64,000 bases of DNA from Dreissena polymorpha. Taxonomy: Eukaryota > Mollusca > Bivalvia > Myida > Dreissenidae. How positions within the stretch are numbered: position 1 is the stretch's first letter; each line of letters begins with the position of its first letter. The stretch covers positions 12,805,304 through 12,869,303 of the forward strand of contig NC_068360.1 of the NCBI RefSeq assembly GCF_020536995.1. The letters are read 5' to 3'. A model generated the notes under the pieces. That model was not told where the DNA came from, did not search any database, and saw nothing but the letters and a program-made list of their open reading frames with translations. Positions 49,208-61,800 of this stretch are shown here, piece after piece. The position numbers were made by a program, and so were the translations under genes.

Positions 49208-52200
49208 TTATCCGCATGCCCCGGCGGTCACGCTCGGTGTAGCGTTCGATATATATAGGTACGCGGGCCATTTTGATAATATCATCAATTCCACGAAATC
49301 GACAATCGTTTTCTAAAAAGAAATCAAATGTAGGTTAGTATGACATAGTTTTGTTCAGTGTATGTTCAAGGTTGTTGAGCTGAAGTTCGTGGGGCTATCT
49401 ACAGGAAACTCCGTCCGTCTGTCATGTGATGGAGTCCTACTGACAGGATCTGACCAGTCAGTAAAGCATCAAGGTGGAGCGGTTTGGCCTCGGTGTGGAC
49501 CTCAGTGTTCGTGAACTTACGTAAATCTCCGAGTGCGTGATCGGAGACCCCTCAGTAACCCAGTAGAATATCTAGTGCAGCCGGGTTGGCGATGTATGTG
49601 GGTAGAATCAGGGACAGTTGACACTAGGACAAACATGAAACATGACATTTACTTCTCAAACAATCCGTGTTTACTTGACCTCCGAACAAGCACTTGTAAC
49701 CTAAACGATGATGTTGCAAATATTTCACTATAGATGAACATCAGCTGGGGATATACTGATTAAATTGACCTTGCAAATCTCGGACAATAACAGACTATTG
49801 TCTTAGATCTGCGTTTCGAAATGTCAGAACGTTTCGTACATGTATGCATATGAAGCTAGGTCTGCATGTCGCCAACCTTGACCAATGCACGCATGCAATT
49901 ATACATTAATGTCTTAAATTAGAAGAGGCAAACTGCACGTGCGGTTTCAAGACGGTTTCATACTGACTGAATATTTACGGTTTTTTTTTTGTCTCATGGT
50001 TGTGCTTATTGATATATTTATTTAGTGTAGTATATGTTTAAGGGGAATAACTGGTGTTTTATTATCACACGTGATTTTGAAGTTACCTTTCTTTATTGCT
50101 TGTGGAGCCCATACGAGTTGTCACCCTTGAAACGACAACCTAATTATATTATGTGAATCGTGTGAAAATTAAATAAAAATTCCCACAATATATTACACGT
50201 CAAACATAAAAGGCATTAATCACATGCTTAACATTGTTTGCCATGTACTAACGTGTTACGAGTATTTTTATCAACTATTTGTAAGATAACAATGTTCAAC
50301 GTTATCATTGGAAATAATATGGTTGTTTTGTTTTAATAATCATTTTATAAATGAGATTTCGCTGTCGTTTCATTATATATTGAATAGAAAATATTTCATT
50401 AACATTCTTTATAAATTCACCAAAAAGCACTAACCAAATCCCAGATTTTGTTCTGTAAAATATTAAACATAAATATATATCTGTAAAACTGAGAAAGATA
50501 AGGTGTGTTTGTAAGCATACCTGTAACGTCATACAGATGTGCATCCCGAAACCTGTTAATGTGACGTCAGACAGCATTTTGTGTATCCTGAAGATAATCG
50601 CCTATGCCCTGATATTAAGAGAACACCGGGATGCCTCGTATCCACGAAAGAAATCCAATCATCACGAGCCGCACGTACGGTGTGGTGTATGTGGCCGGTA
50701 TGTGATGACAACTTCCATTCATTCGTGTGCGTTGTTGACGGTTTGAAACAAAATGAACAAATACTCAATATAATATTGATAAGTAGTAGCACCGACAAGT
50801 ATAACCTTACAAGACGATTAAATAACTTTTCTTGTCAACACGTGTTTACATGAACAGTGATACCGTATATCTGGTTCTGTATAAGAAAACTGATTTCTTA
50901 TAAAAGGCTATATATCAGAACACTTATTCCTTATATCAGGCTCAGTATGGGAACACTTATCTTTATATCAGGTTCAGCATTAGAAAACTGACTCCTTATA
51001 TCAGGTTGACAATTAGAACACTGACTCCTTATATCAGGCTCAGTATTAGAACATTGACTCCTTATATCAGGCTAATTATACTAACACCTAATCCTTATTA
51101 AAGGCTCAGTATTAGAACACTGACTCCTTATATGAGGCTGAGTATTAGAACACTGACTCCTTATATGAGGCTCAGTATTAGAACACTGACTCCTTATATG
51201 AGGCTGAGTATTAGAACACTGACTCCTTATATGAGGCTGAGTATTAGAACACTGACTCCTTATATGAGGCTGAGTATAAGAACACCGACTCCTTATATCA
51301 GGCTCAGTATTAGAACACTGACTCCTTATATCAGGCTCAGTATTAGAACACTGACTCCTTATATGAGGCTGAGTATTTGAACACTGACTCCTTATAACAG
51401 GCTGAGTATAAGAACACCGACTCCTTATATCAGGCTTAGTATGAATAGAACACCCATTCCTTATATTAGGCTCAGTATTAGAGCACTGACTCATTATATC
51501 AGGCTCAGTATGAATATAACACCCATTCCTTATATCAGGCTCAGTATTAGAGCACTGACTCCTTATATCAGGCTCAGTATTAGAACACTGACTCCTTATA
51601 TCAGGCTCAGTATAAGAACACCGACTCCTTATATCAGGCTCAGTATAAGAACACCGACTCCTTATATCAGGCTCAGTATAAGAACACCGACTCCTTATAT
51701 CAGGCTCAGTATAAGAACACCGACTCCTTATATCAGGCTCAGTATTAGAACACTGACTCATTATATCAGGCTCAGTATTAGAACACTGACTCCTTATATC
51801 AGGCTCATTATTATAACACTTATTCCTTATAACGGGATAATTATTAGAACACTGACTCCTTACATAAGACTGAGTATTAGAACGCTGACTCATTATATCA
51901 GGCCCAGTATTAGAACTCTTATTCCTTTTATCAGGCTGAGTTTTAGACAACTGACTACTTATATCAGGCTCATTATTAGAGCACTGATTGCTTATATCAG
52001 ACTCAGTATTAGAGCTATGACTCATTATAACAGGCTGAGTATAAGAACACTGACTCCTTTAATCAGGCTGAGTATGAATATAACACTCGTTCCTTATATC
52101 AGGCTCAGTATTAGAGCACTGACTCATTATATCAGGCTCAGTATGAATAGAACACTCATTCCTTATATCAGGCTCAGTATTAGAGCACTGACTCCTTATA

Positions 52201-55200
52201 TCAGGCTGAGTATAAGAACACCGACTCCTTATATCAGGCTCAGTATTAGAACACTCATTCCTTATATAAGGCTCAGTATTAGAACACTGATTCCTTATAT
52301 CAGGCTCAGTATTAGAACACTGACTCCTTATAACAGGCTGAGTATAAGAACACTGACTCCTTATAACAGGCTGAGTATAAAAACACTGACTCCTTATATC
52401 AGGCTGAGTATAAGAACACTGACTCCTTATATCAGGCTCAGTATTAGAGCACTGACTCCTTATATCAGGCTCAGTATTAGAACACTTATTCCTTATATCA
52501 GGCTCAGTATTAGAACACTGATTCCTTATATCAGGCTCAGTATTAGAACACTGACTCCTTATAACAGGCTGAGTATAAGAACACTGACTCCTTATAACAG
52601 GCTGAGTATAAAAACACTGACTCCTTATATCAGGCTCAGTATTAGAACACTGACTCCTTATAACAGGCTGAGTATAAGAACACTGACTCCTTATAACAGG
52701 CTGAGTATAAGAACACTGACTCCTTATATCAGACTCAGTATTAGAACACTGACTCCTTATATCAGGCTCAGTATTAGAACACCGACTCCTTATATCAGGC
52801 TCAGTATTAGAACACGCTCAGTAATCGACCCTTTATTCCGTATATCAGGCTCAGTATTTGTACACCGTTTCTTTATATCATGCTGATAATTAAAACACAG
52901 AGTCTTCACCATTTAACACCTATCAGGTTTAACATTATAGTGACTATTCAAAACAGACATAGAAACTATGTACTTAAATACCTGTTCCCGGCATTTTTGA
53001 CAACACAGCGTTCCCAGCATACCACACCACGGCCTCGCCGGATGGTGTGAGCATTCGGTTTATAAACGACATTACACAATCGAAAGATAGAACATGTGAG
53101 GGCCTTTGCTGAAATCATTTATTACTGCACTATGATTGTGTTGTTGTTGTTTTTGCACCATTTTCAAACAGTTGTCAGTACATGTGTGATGATTATCGGA
53201 TTCCTTTGTTTATATTCCGGTAGCAGTACAGTATATGTCATAGCAGAATTTGATGTCAGAATTTAGTTTTAGCCATGCAAATAAACCATCTTGAATGATG
53301 TTTATAAATCGATTTTTAATCAAACGGATTAATATAAATACGACAACGGCTACCAATGCCCGCGTGAATTAATTATTTAAATTACGGCGCTGACTTGGAC
53401 ACGTAATTAATTCACTGCGTGTTAAATAATTTATGACTATGCCAAAGAAGTTGTGCATGCCCCACTCCCACCTCCTCCCCAACGGTAAAAAGGACATGAC
53501 GTATCTTAGGAAACGTAGTTTCAGGCGATGATTTCAAACAGACAAGCACACGTCATGGGTTCATAGTCCATATGCATGCCTACCACGCCTTACTCTGGTA
53601 AGGGATTGATTATGGAAAAAGACGCTTATCTTCTAGTACAAACAAAGCTCATCCATATAGTCTCCTTTCAAAATCACATGCCGTACCAACCATTATTTTT
53701 TTATAAGTTTTTTTTCTTCAACTTTGCCGATGTATAACATGTTTTTTTATTGCGGTTACTTTCTAAAAAGTTGAAATTGGAATACAAACGTTTGTGAAGA
53801 CTGACTTAGCTCGGAGGAAGCACATAAGCTAACATTATTTAAGGCCGCATAAAATTAATTTGTTCGTGATGCCTGACACATTACAATCACCGAACATATT
53901 TTCTCAGTATGTACAATTAAAATACATTATGTTAAAAGAAAGTGTTCCTCTCTTTTGTCATTAGATTGCATTCTTTGGAGGTTCGAAGATCTTTTAAGAG
54001 GCAATGAATATCAGTTATAGCGAACACAAGAACATACATGTCGAAAGAAGGCAAGTAAACGTCCCAAACAGAAGGCACATGCTTTATAAATATGTAGTTC
54101 ACTTCAACGTCCAAGAATCAAGTTAATATCTAACTCCACAGATAAATGAATTGTAAACATAGTCTTTTCAATGTTCATTTTCGATAGAAGTCATTACAAA
54201 TTGGGACCAGAAACGTACGTGCCTAATTAAACTAAATTCCACCATGCATAAAACAGTTCTATTCTGGACAGTAAATGGCCTATGAACTCCGAGTATGGCC
54301 TTGATCTAGAGCATAGTAGTCTGGTTCTTGCGCGAGACACGTCTTGATATGCTGATCATAGTTTTCCACACAACAATTAGTCTTGATGTCGTGATCATGT
54401 GTTCCAATTCATTATAAAAATCCAATCATGCACAATATAGCCACGAACATTCCCATTCACTAGTTCATGAATATGTATATACTCCAAGTATCATCTGTGA
54501 CCTCGACCTTTTAGCGAACGACATGAGTTGTCTTAATATGATGGTTATTTATGTATATTTCGACATTTACTTTCACATATCCAAATAAGTGTATCCAAAA
54601 TTTTAGTGCCCAGTGTAACCGTAACATTTAAGCGAGCGACATAGCCTGCATGACGTTAAACGTCTTAATATGCTGATCATGTATGCCAATCAAAAATCGA
54701 ATAATGGACACAAAGTTACATTTAACCAAATGAAAAACAAACAAACGCACGAACGAACAAACAAACTGATCCACCGACCAACCAACTAATCAACTATGTA
54801 ACGATCCAAAAAAACGATATGTATCGAGGAGACACATAACATAAAACTAACGACTACAAATATTTAATTAACCATTTCGTGTATGGGCAATTATAAATCG
54901 AAACAAATACGCTTGTCATGTGCAATTTAAAAATGTATTTTACGAACAGATCGTTTAACTACGATCTTAATTTAAAAAGCTTGAATGTCTCGGTGGGTAA
55001 GCCACTCGAAATCCACAGTTTGGAAATCAGACGATAGCATTGTTCTCTTTCTTTTTAATTTGAAATTATAATTACATGTATATAAAATAAATTAATAATT
55101 CATAATGAAGATTTGCTAGCGAATACACCGTTTCCAGCATAACTAACATGTGCAAACAAGTGCCTTTTTGAACAAGATATCAACAGCACAAGCACTATTG

Positions 55201-55437
55201 TCGAGTTAAATTGACGCGTACATTATTTTCAAGAAACTTTTGGAAAAATCAGTTGTCATTTACTCACAACTTACTACAGCCCTCAATTTGCGGATTCCTC
55301 TTTTGAAATAAGACTCTTATCCCGATAAATTTAATGGAAGAAACTACGCAACACTCACCTTTCCCGTTGAAATGCCGACCACAGCACCAGATCAATAGCA
55401 ATACGTTTGTAATGGAAGCGCTTCTCAAATGTACCAT
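49208..55437 (-). CDS. Candidate four-exon gene for a small secreted protein, unrecognised
   Basis: I do not recognise this product. Four minus-strand segments chain with consistent phases (1,2,0): 55437-55359 (donor GTGAGT), 53108-52982 (acceptor TTTCAG, donor GTATTT), 50587-50521 (acceptor TCTTCAG, donor GTATGC), 49312-49208 (acceptor TTCTTTTTAG, stop TAA); about 125 residues. Exon 1 reads like a signal peptide (MVHLRSASITNVLLLIWCCG). Exon 2 is cysteine-bearing (TCSIFRLC, VVCWERCVV). Support: a TATA box and a palindromic kappaB-like site just upstream of exon 1 and a minus-strand AATAAA at 49012-49007, about 200 bases after the stop. Intron 2 contains the 33-bp minisatellite. Against: exons 2 and 4 are also open in other frames, and no homologous family comes to mind. 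Treat as a hypothesis. Confidence 0.35.
50880..52885. repeat. 33-bp minisatellite
   Basis: About 60 units of GGCTCAGTATTAGAACACTG plus ACTCCTTATATCA, with subtypes (GGCTGAGTATAAG, and longer units with GAATATAACACC). The period of 33 is a multiple of three and stop-poor, so both strands show very long open frames with 11-residue repeats; these are not taken as proteins. Confidence 0.93.
53110..55350. other. Intron-like DNA without a recognised gene
   Basis: AT-rich. Contains an inverted pair GAATTAATTA / TAATTAATTC at 53365-53415 and a (GAAC/AAAC)n stretch at 54735-54790. It would be intron 1 of the candidate secreted-protein gene. Confidence 0.4.
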
Positions 55438-55546
55438 ATATAAGCTCTAATGTGAAACTCTGGGTTTTAGGCCGACAGAAAGAAATTCATTCTTAATGTG
55501 AAACTGGTCTAATGACCCATACCCGATTTATTTCAGCGCAGTCAGC

Positions 55547-55581
55547 TCTATATAAACTGAAACTAACCAATGGGAATTCCC
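55547..55581 (-). promoter_or_regulatory. Putative core promoter: kappaB-like site plus TATA box
   Basis: GGGAATTCCC at 55572-55581 is a perfect palindromic kappaB-type site, and on the minus strand TTTATATAG follows about 20 bases downstream (around 55555-55547). Both sit about 110-145 bases upstream of the ATG of the candidate secreted-protein gene at 55437. A second TATA-like motif (TATAAATAG) faces the plus strand near 55606, so a divergent promoter is possible. No factor binding is shown by sequence alone. Confidence 0.4.
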
Positions 55582-55875
55582 AACAGTTTACACAGGTTTA
55601 GAGAGTATAAATAGCGTCAATGTATGACATTACAATACCAGAAGGTGTGTCGTAAGCGTACATTGTAAACCTCGCATAGTATACTCAACCTAAACCGTGT
55701 CGATTGACTATCAAAGTGATCACAGCCGATGTCTTGTTCATGTAAAAAGAACTTTTTATACGAATAATACGGTCTACAATAATGATGAATTTGCAGAGCA
55801 TTCATCACACATTAACGGTGTATAATAAACAAAACACTATACTATATGTGCACATATGTTCTTTGTATGCTGTCA

Positions 55876-58800
55876 CTAGGACAGTAATACCGCCCCGAAG
55901 TATGTCGAATTGACACTGTACGTTATTTCAGGATCAATGTAAAAATTCTCTAGCGTTATGTAGTCGTCCTTTTGCAACTGAAATAGCGCGGTCAGCGTGC
56001 AGGTGTTGCTCAGCTGGCGGTCCTGTCCCGTGGGGATCTCCTGTCTGCAGTAGATGCTCTGCAGCATGTCTCGGGGGGTATCGGGACGGTGCTGAACCAC
56101 GCCAAGGGACGCGAAGGGACGCGCGTGCTTATACAGCACCTGTAAAAAATGAATATACAGTATATCAGTATATGCACGCAGTGCGACGCGCACTTTGAAA
56201 AAGGCAAAGAAGGCAACACAGCTTTCGTTCATTGTATATTGTACAATGTTATACAATGGAAAGAACGAGTACACTTTGGGACTTTTCTAACGCATCACTT
56301 TTCAAACTTGAATAGCTCAGTTATAAATGAGTAAAGATATTAGTTTAAAATTTTGCACACGATCATTTGACTACATTATAGGCAAGCCCACGATAAATCA
56401 TTCATCCGTGACGATTGGACGCTTTCCATATTTGTGCACGTGGAAATGTTGAAACGCGATTTAATTATAGTTTTATTTCAATTTAATTTTTTTAGGTGGG
56501 TTCTTACACAAGGAAAACATATTACTAATTTACAAAACCATATAGCTCGTATGAATATTCAGGAGCACAAACGCGCACTTTGCAATTTACTGGCTAACTT
56601 TTCCACTTGCTGAAGCGTCCGATCGTCATGGATAAATGATTTTATCGCTAGCTTGCACATATTGTAGTCAAATGATCACATGTGCAATGTTAAATAAAAA
56701 TATTGACTCATTACTGAGATATGTAAGTTTTAAAAGTGTTGCGTTAGAAAAATCACCAAGTGTAGTAAAAGGCGATATACATGTTATTCCAATTTAATTT
56801 CAATTTCATAATTCTAGGTAAGTTTTTACACAAGAAAAACATAACATTGATTAAAGAGAAACAATATGGCTCGTATGAATATTTAGGAGCGAAACGGCTT
56901 AATCGGCATGGTGCAAGCCTGTCAGTTATTAAGACGTGTAAGTTTATGCGTTTTACTTTTCACAGTGTTATTATTTTACGTTGTATGCGTTTGCGAATTT
57001 GTCTTTTGAAGTGACGTTTTTATTTTGTTAAGTTTTATATTTTGTGGTTTTTCAATTTCAATTAAATTTTCAGGAATTATCAGATATGTGTTGAATTATT
57101 CTTGGTCCAAATTTCAACACAAGCCGTTAAAAAATTAGGGAGCTATATTGATATGATTAAGTGATGTGTTAGAAAAGTCTCCAAGTGTACACTTGCTTGA
57201 TACATACTCAAACTTGTATGCAAGTAGTATAAAAAATATAAAAGGAACTTTTTCACAGATTGAAGAAATAACGATTTTCAAAAACAGTTTCAGATTAACA
57301 AAATAATGTATATACTATGCTTGAACAAACATTTTTATACGCCCGTATAAAATACGGGACGTATTATGTGAAACCCCTTGGCGGCGGGCGGCGGGCGGGC
57401 GGCGGGCGGCGGGCGGCGGGCGGAAGGCATCACTTTGTCCGGACTCTAATTCAAATTGTATTCATCCGATCTTCACCAAACTTGGTCAGCAGTTGCATCT
57501 AGTTGATATCTAGGCCAAGTTCGAATATGGGTCATGCCGGGTCAGAAAACTAGGTCATAGGGTCAATAAGTGCATTTTCAAAGGGGCCACTTTGTCCGGA
57601 CTCTATTTCAAATTGTATTCATCCGATCTTCACCAAACTTGGTCAGCAGTTGCATCTAGTTGATATCTAGGCCAAGTTCGAATATGGGTCATGCCGGGTC
57701 AAAAACTAGGTCATAGGGTCAATAAGTGCATTTTCAAAGGGGCCACTTTGTCCGGACTCTATTTCAAATTGTATTCATCCGATCTTCACCAAACTTGGTC
57801 AGCAGTTGCATCTAGTTGATATCTAGGCCAAGTTCGAATATGGGTCATGCCGGGTCAAAAACTAGGTCATAGGGTCAATAAGTGCATTTTCAAAGGGGCC
57901 ACTTTGTCCGGACTCTATTTCAAATTGTATTCATCCGATCTTCACCAAACTTGGTCAGCAGTTGCATCTAGTTGATATCTAGGCCAAGTTCGAATATGGG
58001 TCATGCCGGGTCAAAAACTAGGTCATAGGGTCAATAAGTGCATTTTCAAAGGGGCCACTTTGTCCGGACTCTATTTCAAATTGTATTCATCCGATCTTCA
58101 CCAAACTTGGTCAGCAGTTGCATCTAGTTGATATATAGGCCAAGTTCGAATATGGGTCATGCCGGGTCAAAAACTAGGTCATAGGGTCAATTAGTGCATT
58201 TTCAACGGCGCCACTTTGTCCGGACTCTAATTCAAATTGTATTCATCCGATCTTCACCAAATTTGGTCAGAAGTTGTGTCTAGATGATATGTAGGTCAAG
58301 TTCAAATATGGGTCATGCCGGGTCAAAAACTAGGTCACGAGGTTACTTAGTGCATTTCAAGCATTTAGCATGGTGTCCGCTCTCTAATTGAAGTAGTTTT
58401 CATCTGATCTTCACCTAATTTGGTCAGAAGTTGTGTCTAGATGATATGTAGGTCAAGTTCGAACATGGGTCATGCCGGGTCAAAAACGAGGTCACATAGT
58501 GCATTTCAAGCATTAAGCATGTTGTCCGCTCTTTAATTGAAGTAGTTTTCATCTGATCTTCACCAAATTTAGTCAGATGTTACATCTAAGTGATATCTAG
58601 GTCAAGTTCAAATATGGGTCATGCCGGGTCAATAACTAGGTCTTGAGGACACTTTCAAGCATTGAGCATGGTGTCCAAAACCTTCGAACGGGCGTATCTT
58701 GTGACAGTTTGGCACTCTTGTTATACTATGCTTAAAGCAAAATTCCTGTTTACGACAATTTGTTAAAGTATTGGCCAATTTTGCTATGAACAATTAAAGC

Positions 58801-61800
58801 ATTATGAGCATGCTTGGCGCAGTGTAAGCGCAAACTCTTTTGTCCCAGAAGCCATGGATTCAAAGGAATGTATTATTTTTACTCTACGTTTTCCTTGCAA
58901 TTGTAAAAGGTTAAGTCTGTAAAATATTTTTAAATAATGAGATTTTTTAAAACGTTAATATGTCAACAAGTCCTTTTTATTTAAAGTTTATTATGTAATA
59001 GGTGATATTTACATAAATACATAATAGGCGATTTCTTGGTATGTATTTATCAAAATACAATCATTTGATATTAATTGTAAAACATAGGATCATTTTGTTT
59101 GTTAACAAGTACATGAAGCTAACCTGTGCGTAGATTAGGTATTTTTCAGTGAGCTAACTTAGGCGTTGATGAGGCATGTTGCATGGAGCTGACCTGTGCG
59201 TAGATTAGGTATATTTCATTGAGCTAACTTAGGAGTAGATTAGGTATGTTACATGGAGCTAATCTGGACGTAGATAAGGTATGTAACATGGAGCTAATAT
59301 GAACGTAGATTAGGTATGTTACATGGAGCTAATAGGGACGTAGATTAGGTCTGTTACATGGAGCTAACCTGGGCGTAGATTAGGTCTGTTACATGGAGCT
59401 AACCTGGGCGTAGATTAGGTATGTTACATACGCTAATCTGGACGTAGATTAGGTCTGTTACATGGAGCTAACCTGGGCGTAGATTAGGTATGTTACATGG
59501 AGCTAACCTGGGCGAAGATTAGGTCTGTTACATGGAGCTAACCTGGGCGTAGATTAGGTATGTTACATGGAGCTAACCTGGGCGTAGATTAGGTATGTTA
59601 CATGGAGCTAATCTGGGCGAAGATTAGGTCTGTTACATGCTGCTAACCTGGGCGTAGATTAGGTATGTTACATGGAGCTAATCTGGGCGAAGATTGATCT
59701 GTTACATGGAGCTAACCTGGGCGTAGATTATGTAAGTTACATGGAGCTAGCTGGGTGTAGATTATGTATGTTACCTTAAGCTAATGTGGGCGTAAATGAG
59801 GTTTGTTACATGGATCTAACCTTTGCCTAGATTAGGCATGTTACATGGAGCTTATCTGGACGTAGATTAGGTATGTTGTATGGAGCTCACCTGGGCGTAG
59901 ATAAGGTATGTTACATGGAGCTAATCTTGGTGTAGATTAGGTTTGTTTCATAAACTAATCTGGGCGTAGATTAGGTATGTTACATGAAGCTAACCTGGCC
60001 GTAGATTAGGTGTGTAACATGAAGCTCATCTGGGCGTAGATTAGGTATGTTACCTAAACCTAACCTGGACGTAGATTAGGTGTGTTACATGGAGCTAATC
60101 TGGGCGTAGATTAGGTATGTTATATAAAGCTAATCTGGGCGTAGATTAGGTATGTTACATGGAGCTAACCTGGGCGTAGATTAGGTATGTTACATGGAGC
60201 TAACCTGGGCGTAGATTAGGTATGTTACATGGAGCTAATCTGGACGTAGATTAGGTCTGTTACATGGAGCTAACCTGGGCGTAGATTAGGTATATTACAT
60301 AAAGCTAATCTTTACGTAGATTAGGTATGTTACATAAAGCTAATATGGGCGTAGATTAGGTGTGTTACATGAAGCTAACCTGGGCGTAGATTAGGTTCGT
60401 TACATGAAGCTAACCTGGGCGTAGATAAGGCATTTTACATGAAGCTAACCTGGGCGTAGATTAGGCATTTTACATGAAGCTAACCTGGGCGTAGATTAGG
60501 CATTTTACATGGAGCTATTCTGGGCGTAGATTAGGCATTATACATGGAGCTATTCTGGGCGTAGATTAGGTATTTTACATGAAGCTATTCTGGGCGTAGA
60601 TTAGGTATTTTACATGCTGCTAATCTGGGCGTAGATAAGACATTTTACATGAATCTAACCTGGGCGTAGATTAGGCATTTTACATGGAGCTATTCTGGGC
60701 GTAGATTAGGCATTTTACATGGAGCTATTCTGGGCGTAGATTAGGTATTTTACATGCTGCTAATCTGGGCGTAGATTAGGCATTTTACATGAAGCTATTC
60801 TGTGCGTAGATTAGGCATTTTACATGAAGCTATTCTGGGCGTAGATTAGGCATTTTACATGGAGCTATTCTGGGCGTAGATTAGGTATTTTACATGCTGC
60901 TAATCTGGGCGTAGATTAGGCATTTTACATGGAGCTATTCTGGGCGTAGATTAGGTACGTTACATGAAGCTAGCCTGGGCGTAGATGATGTACGTTACAT
61001 GAAGCTTACCTGTGCGTAGATTAAATATGTTCCTGTATAGTCCACCCTAAACTTGCCGTGCTCTGCAACGGTAAATGGGCTATCCGTCGTCACCCACCAA
61101 GGTGCCAGCCGGAACACTTCGATGGTAGAATTATCTACAATGCACACATACCTTCTATCTCCTTCTATGTAGTGATTTATACTACACTTAATCACCATAA
61201 CATAATACTTAATGGCAATTAAATGCTTAGATGAATTTTGACATGAATGTCTTGTCTTCGATGGTAAGCCCCTGTTTATCTTAAAAATTTGAGCATAATT
61301 GTGCCACGGGTTATTTCTACATGTTGTGTAGACTTTTGAACTCAAAGACTCACAGTTGTGTTCATGTTGTGGTTGAAGTCCGCTGCGGGGAATAAAATGC
61401 GCTGACTTCAAGGTCTTTTTCTGAAATATATAAGCACACATAAGCACGAATTTGTATGTCCAAATAAGTGTGTGACCTATGTCCGTAGAAATTGGAAAAT
61501 GTCAGCGTGTGAATCTGTAACAGAGATATAATTTGAATAAATGAATACAATCGGAGGCCGTTCTTGTCATCTGTATTATAGATTACTACCGCGAATGGAA
61601 TATCTTATAAATGAACCTTTTTTTCTTTCTTTTCTTTCCGCATCTTAGTAGGCTTTTGATTGTCCTTTTTACTTCGTTTCACCCTTTGATGTATGAGGGT
61701 CCGCTCGACGTAAAGATGGGAGTCAACAACACCCTACAATAATAAACAAGTTGTTTATATCTTACACATTGTTCATGTATACACATAAGCTTCACATTTC

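Noticed and set aside
51081-52886. Very long open frames on both strands with 11-residue repeats
   Set aside because: They follow directly from a 33-base period minisatellite with few stop codons; open on both strands, no flanking exon signals and variable unit sequence.
52982-53108. Exon 2 of the candidate secreted gene read in phase 0 resembles part of a P4-type ATPase (HVLSFDCV, then TPSGEAVVWYAG)
   Set aside because: The conserved RKRMS and KGAD motifs of that family are absent and no other flippase motif (DKTGT, TGDGANDV) is found nearby. Reading in phase 1 fits the upstream exon better. Kept only as an alternative.
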